Positions 5,969-6,778 of a stretch of 6,778 nucleotides of DNA are shown piece after piece (positions within the stretch are counted from its first letter, which is position 1; every line of letters begins with the position of its first letter). Where the stretch lies: the NCBI GenBank assembly GCA_947374105.1, contig CANCAO010000091.1, forward strand, positions 1 through 6,778, read 5' to 3'. A program made the position numbers and the translations under genes. Source of the DNA: Comamonadaceae bacterium (GTDB lineage Bacteria > Pseudomonadota > Gammaproteobacteria > Burkholderiales > Burkholderiaceae_C). The notes beneath the pieces are model-generated. The model searched no databases, was not told where the DNA came from, and worked only from the letters and a program-made list of their open reading frames with translations.

Positions 5969-6190
5969 ATGAATGAGGTTTTTCTTGAATCAACCCTGAC
6001 TTGTCCTGAGTGTGGGCATGTTAAGTCCGAGCTGATGCCGACCGATGCCTGTCAGTGGTTTTATGAATGCGAGCAGTGTCACCTGGTGCTCAAGCCTAAG
6101 CAGGGAGACTGCTGTGTGTATTGTTCCTATGGCACTTTGCCGTGCCCGCCGATTCAGGTGCATGGAAAGCAGGGCGATTGTTGCGGTTGA
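5969..6190 (+). CDS. Small cysteine-rich GDCCVxC-domain protein
   Basis: This 73-residue cytoplasmic protein has 11 cysteines (15 percent). They are arranged as CPEC (12-15), C28, CEQC (34-37), GDCCVYC (46-52), C59 in LPCPP, and a terminal GDCCG (69-73). The first CxxC pairs resemble a zinc ribbon. The GDCCVxC block with the following SYGTLPCPP identifies a small family that databases list as GDCCVxC domain (seleno)proteins, because some members replace a cysteine by selenocysteine; here all positions are ordinary cysteine codons. Members often sit near mercury-resistance (merT/merF-like) genes. KQGDCC occurs twice (44-49 and 67-72), giving an internal repeat. In a persulfide operon it may bind a soft metal or sulfane sulfur, which is inference. 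The real start is 5969, chosen by ribosome binding site and family resemblance. It lies 22 bases after the methyltransferase stop. Confidence 0.85.
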   Translation: MNEVFLESTLTCPECGHVKSELMPTDACQWFYECEQCHLVLKPKQGDCCVYCSYGTLPCPPIQVHGKQGDCCG

Positions 6191-6281
6191 CGCTCTGGAA
6201 AACCCTAGGTAGAGAATGCCACCGATGAATCGACAATGCACAGGATCATTTTTTTAACTGGCATCACTCTGGGGCAACGTC
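6191..6281 (+). other. Intergenic gap between the sulfur operon and the LVIVD gene
   Basis: These 91 bases separate the GDCCVxC stop from the next start. They contain a short CCTAGG palindrome (6204-6209) and a run of seven T (6249-6255). No convincing hairpin terminator and no good promoter are visible: TTGACG at 6187-6192 has only a poor -10 (TAGAGA, 17 bases on). Whether transcription continues through is undecided. Confidence 0.5.
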
Positions 6282-6778
6282 ATGATTCGCTTTGACTTGA
6301 AACGGCTTTCTCTTCAATTCTCCCTTCTGTCACTGGCGGCCTTTGCTGTGACAGTTGCGGCTCAGGAAACAACTAAACCTGAGTCGCGGAACATGAAACT
6401 CGTGGGTTACCATGACTTGCAAGCCCGCACCGCTTACCAGCCGACCATTCAAAAGCAGGGTGACCGCTGGATCGCTTACATCGGTCACCATGGCGACAAC
6501 AAACTCAACCCGCTGACTGGGAAGATGGAGCACAACGGCACCTCCATCATTGACGTGACCAACCCCAAGCAGCCCAAGACCTTGTTCCACATCCCCGGCG
6601 AAGAAGGCAAAGCCGAGCAGGGGGGGGCGCAAATGGTGCGTGTGTGCAGCGGGGCTGATTTACCTAAAGCCGACAAGAGCAAGTTTTATATGCTGCGCGT
6701 ATTTGGCAACCAAGCCCATGAAGTGTGGGATGTGTCCGAGCCCGCCAAGCCGACCCTGCTCACCACCATTGGCAAGGG
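6282..6778 (+). CDS. Secreted LVIVD-repeat-type (beta-propeller-like) protein; 3' end beyond window
   Basis: The ATG at 6282 opens 165 complete codons to the window edge. The N-terminus has basic residues (R3, K7, R8), a hydrophobic core (about 12-26) and AAQE at 26-29, so a signal peptide cleaved after A27 and a periplasmic location are likely. The mature part carries repeat-like segments, TSIIDVTNPKQP (87-98) and HEVWDVSEPAKP (146-157), of the LVIVD type found in predicted beta-propellers. YQPTI (52-56), IAYIGHHG (64-71) and GAQMVRVCSGADLP (115-128) are characteristic of a group of uncharacterised proteobacterial proteins I recognise only as hypothetical. There is no good Shine-Dalgarno sequence; GGGG at 6271-6274 is the only purine-rich block. 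An eight-G run (6620-6627) lies inside the frame, and the family-like residues on both sides argue that the frame is correct. Function is unknown and a link to sulfur metabolism is not shown. Confidence 0.8.
   Translation, partial: MIRFDLKRLSLQFSLLSLAAFAVTVAAQETTKPESRNMKLVGYHDLQARTAYQPTIQKQGDRWIAYIGHHGDNKLNPLTGKMEHNGTSIIDVTNPKQPKTLFHIPGEEGKAEQGGAQMVRVCSGADLPKADKSKFYMLRVFGNQAHEVWDVSEPAKPTLLTTIGK

Noticed and set aside
6187..6215. Possible promoter TTGACG, 17 bases, TAGAGA before the LVIVD gene
   Set aside because: The -10 matches the consensus at only three of six positions, and the -35 overlaps the stop codon by chance composition; not enough to call.
6235..6255. Possible terminator: AATG/CATT stem followed by seven T
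   Set aside because: The stem is only four AT-rich pairs with an eight-base loop, too weak for an intrinsic terminator.

Overview
The window looks like part of a proteobacterial chromosome, most likely a betaproteobacterium of the Burkholderiales type. This rests on moderate GC content, tightly packed genes, and family combinations (a fused DUF442/sulfide:quinone oxidoreductase, paired YeeE/YedE halves, a GDCCVxC protein, an LVIVD-repeat secreted protein) that I associate with that group. No rRNA, tRNA, mobile element or CRISPR array is visible, so the taxonomic call is an inference.

Layout. A partial gene on the minus strand (612 to 1, running off the left edge) encodes a metallo-beta-lactamase-fold persulfide dioxygenase-like enzyme. 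It is divergent from a plus-strand run. The 88-base AT-rich gap between them holds overlapping divergent sigma70-type promoters built around an inverted repeat. The plus-strand run starts with a BigR/SqrR-type ArsR repressor (701-1021). Two half-size YeeE/YedE sulfur-anion channel proteins follow (1018-1455 and 1467-1898), then a DUF442-sulfide:quinone oxidoreductase fusion (1938-3608), a SulP anion transporter with a STAS domain (3608-5320), a class I SAM methyltransferase (5326-5946) and a tiny cysteine-rich GDCCVxC protein (5969-6190). Stop and start codons overlap at bigR/YeeE and at SQR/SulP, and the other gaps are 5 to 39 bases, so this is probably one operon. After a 91-base gap, a secreted LVIVD-repeat-type protein begins at 6282 and runs off the right edge; it is probably a separate unit.

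How the genes work together (inference from family knowledge). This is a sulfide/persulfide-responsive detoxification and oxidation locus. SQR oxidises H2S to a persulfide, the dioxygenase oxidises glutathione persulfide to sulfite, and the rhodanese-like DUF442 domain can combine persulfide and sulfite into thiosulfate. The YeeE/YedE pair and SulP would move thiosulfate or other sulfur anions and sulfate or sulfite across the inner membrane. The repressor carries the two cysteines with the 66-residue spacing expected of persulfide sensors, and its operator would control both directions.

The system is a variant of the known BigR/PmpR/SqrR regulon rather than a wholly new one. Less standard points are the operator-promoter geometry, the replacement of the second SQR redox cysteine by alanine, and the attached methyltransferase and GDCCVxC genes. 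No gene-free stretch exceeds 300 bases.
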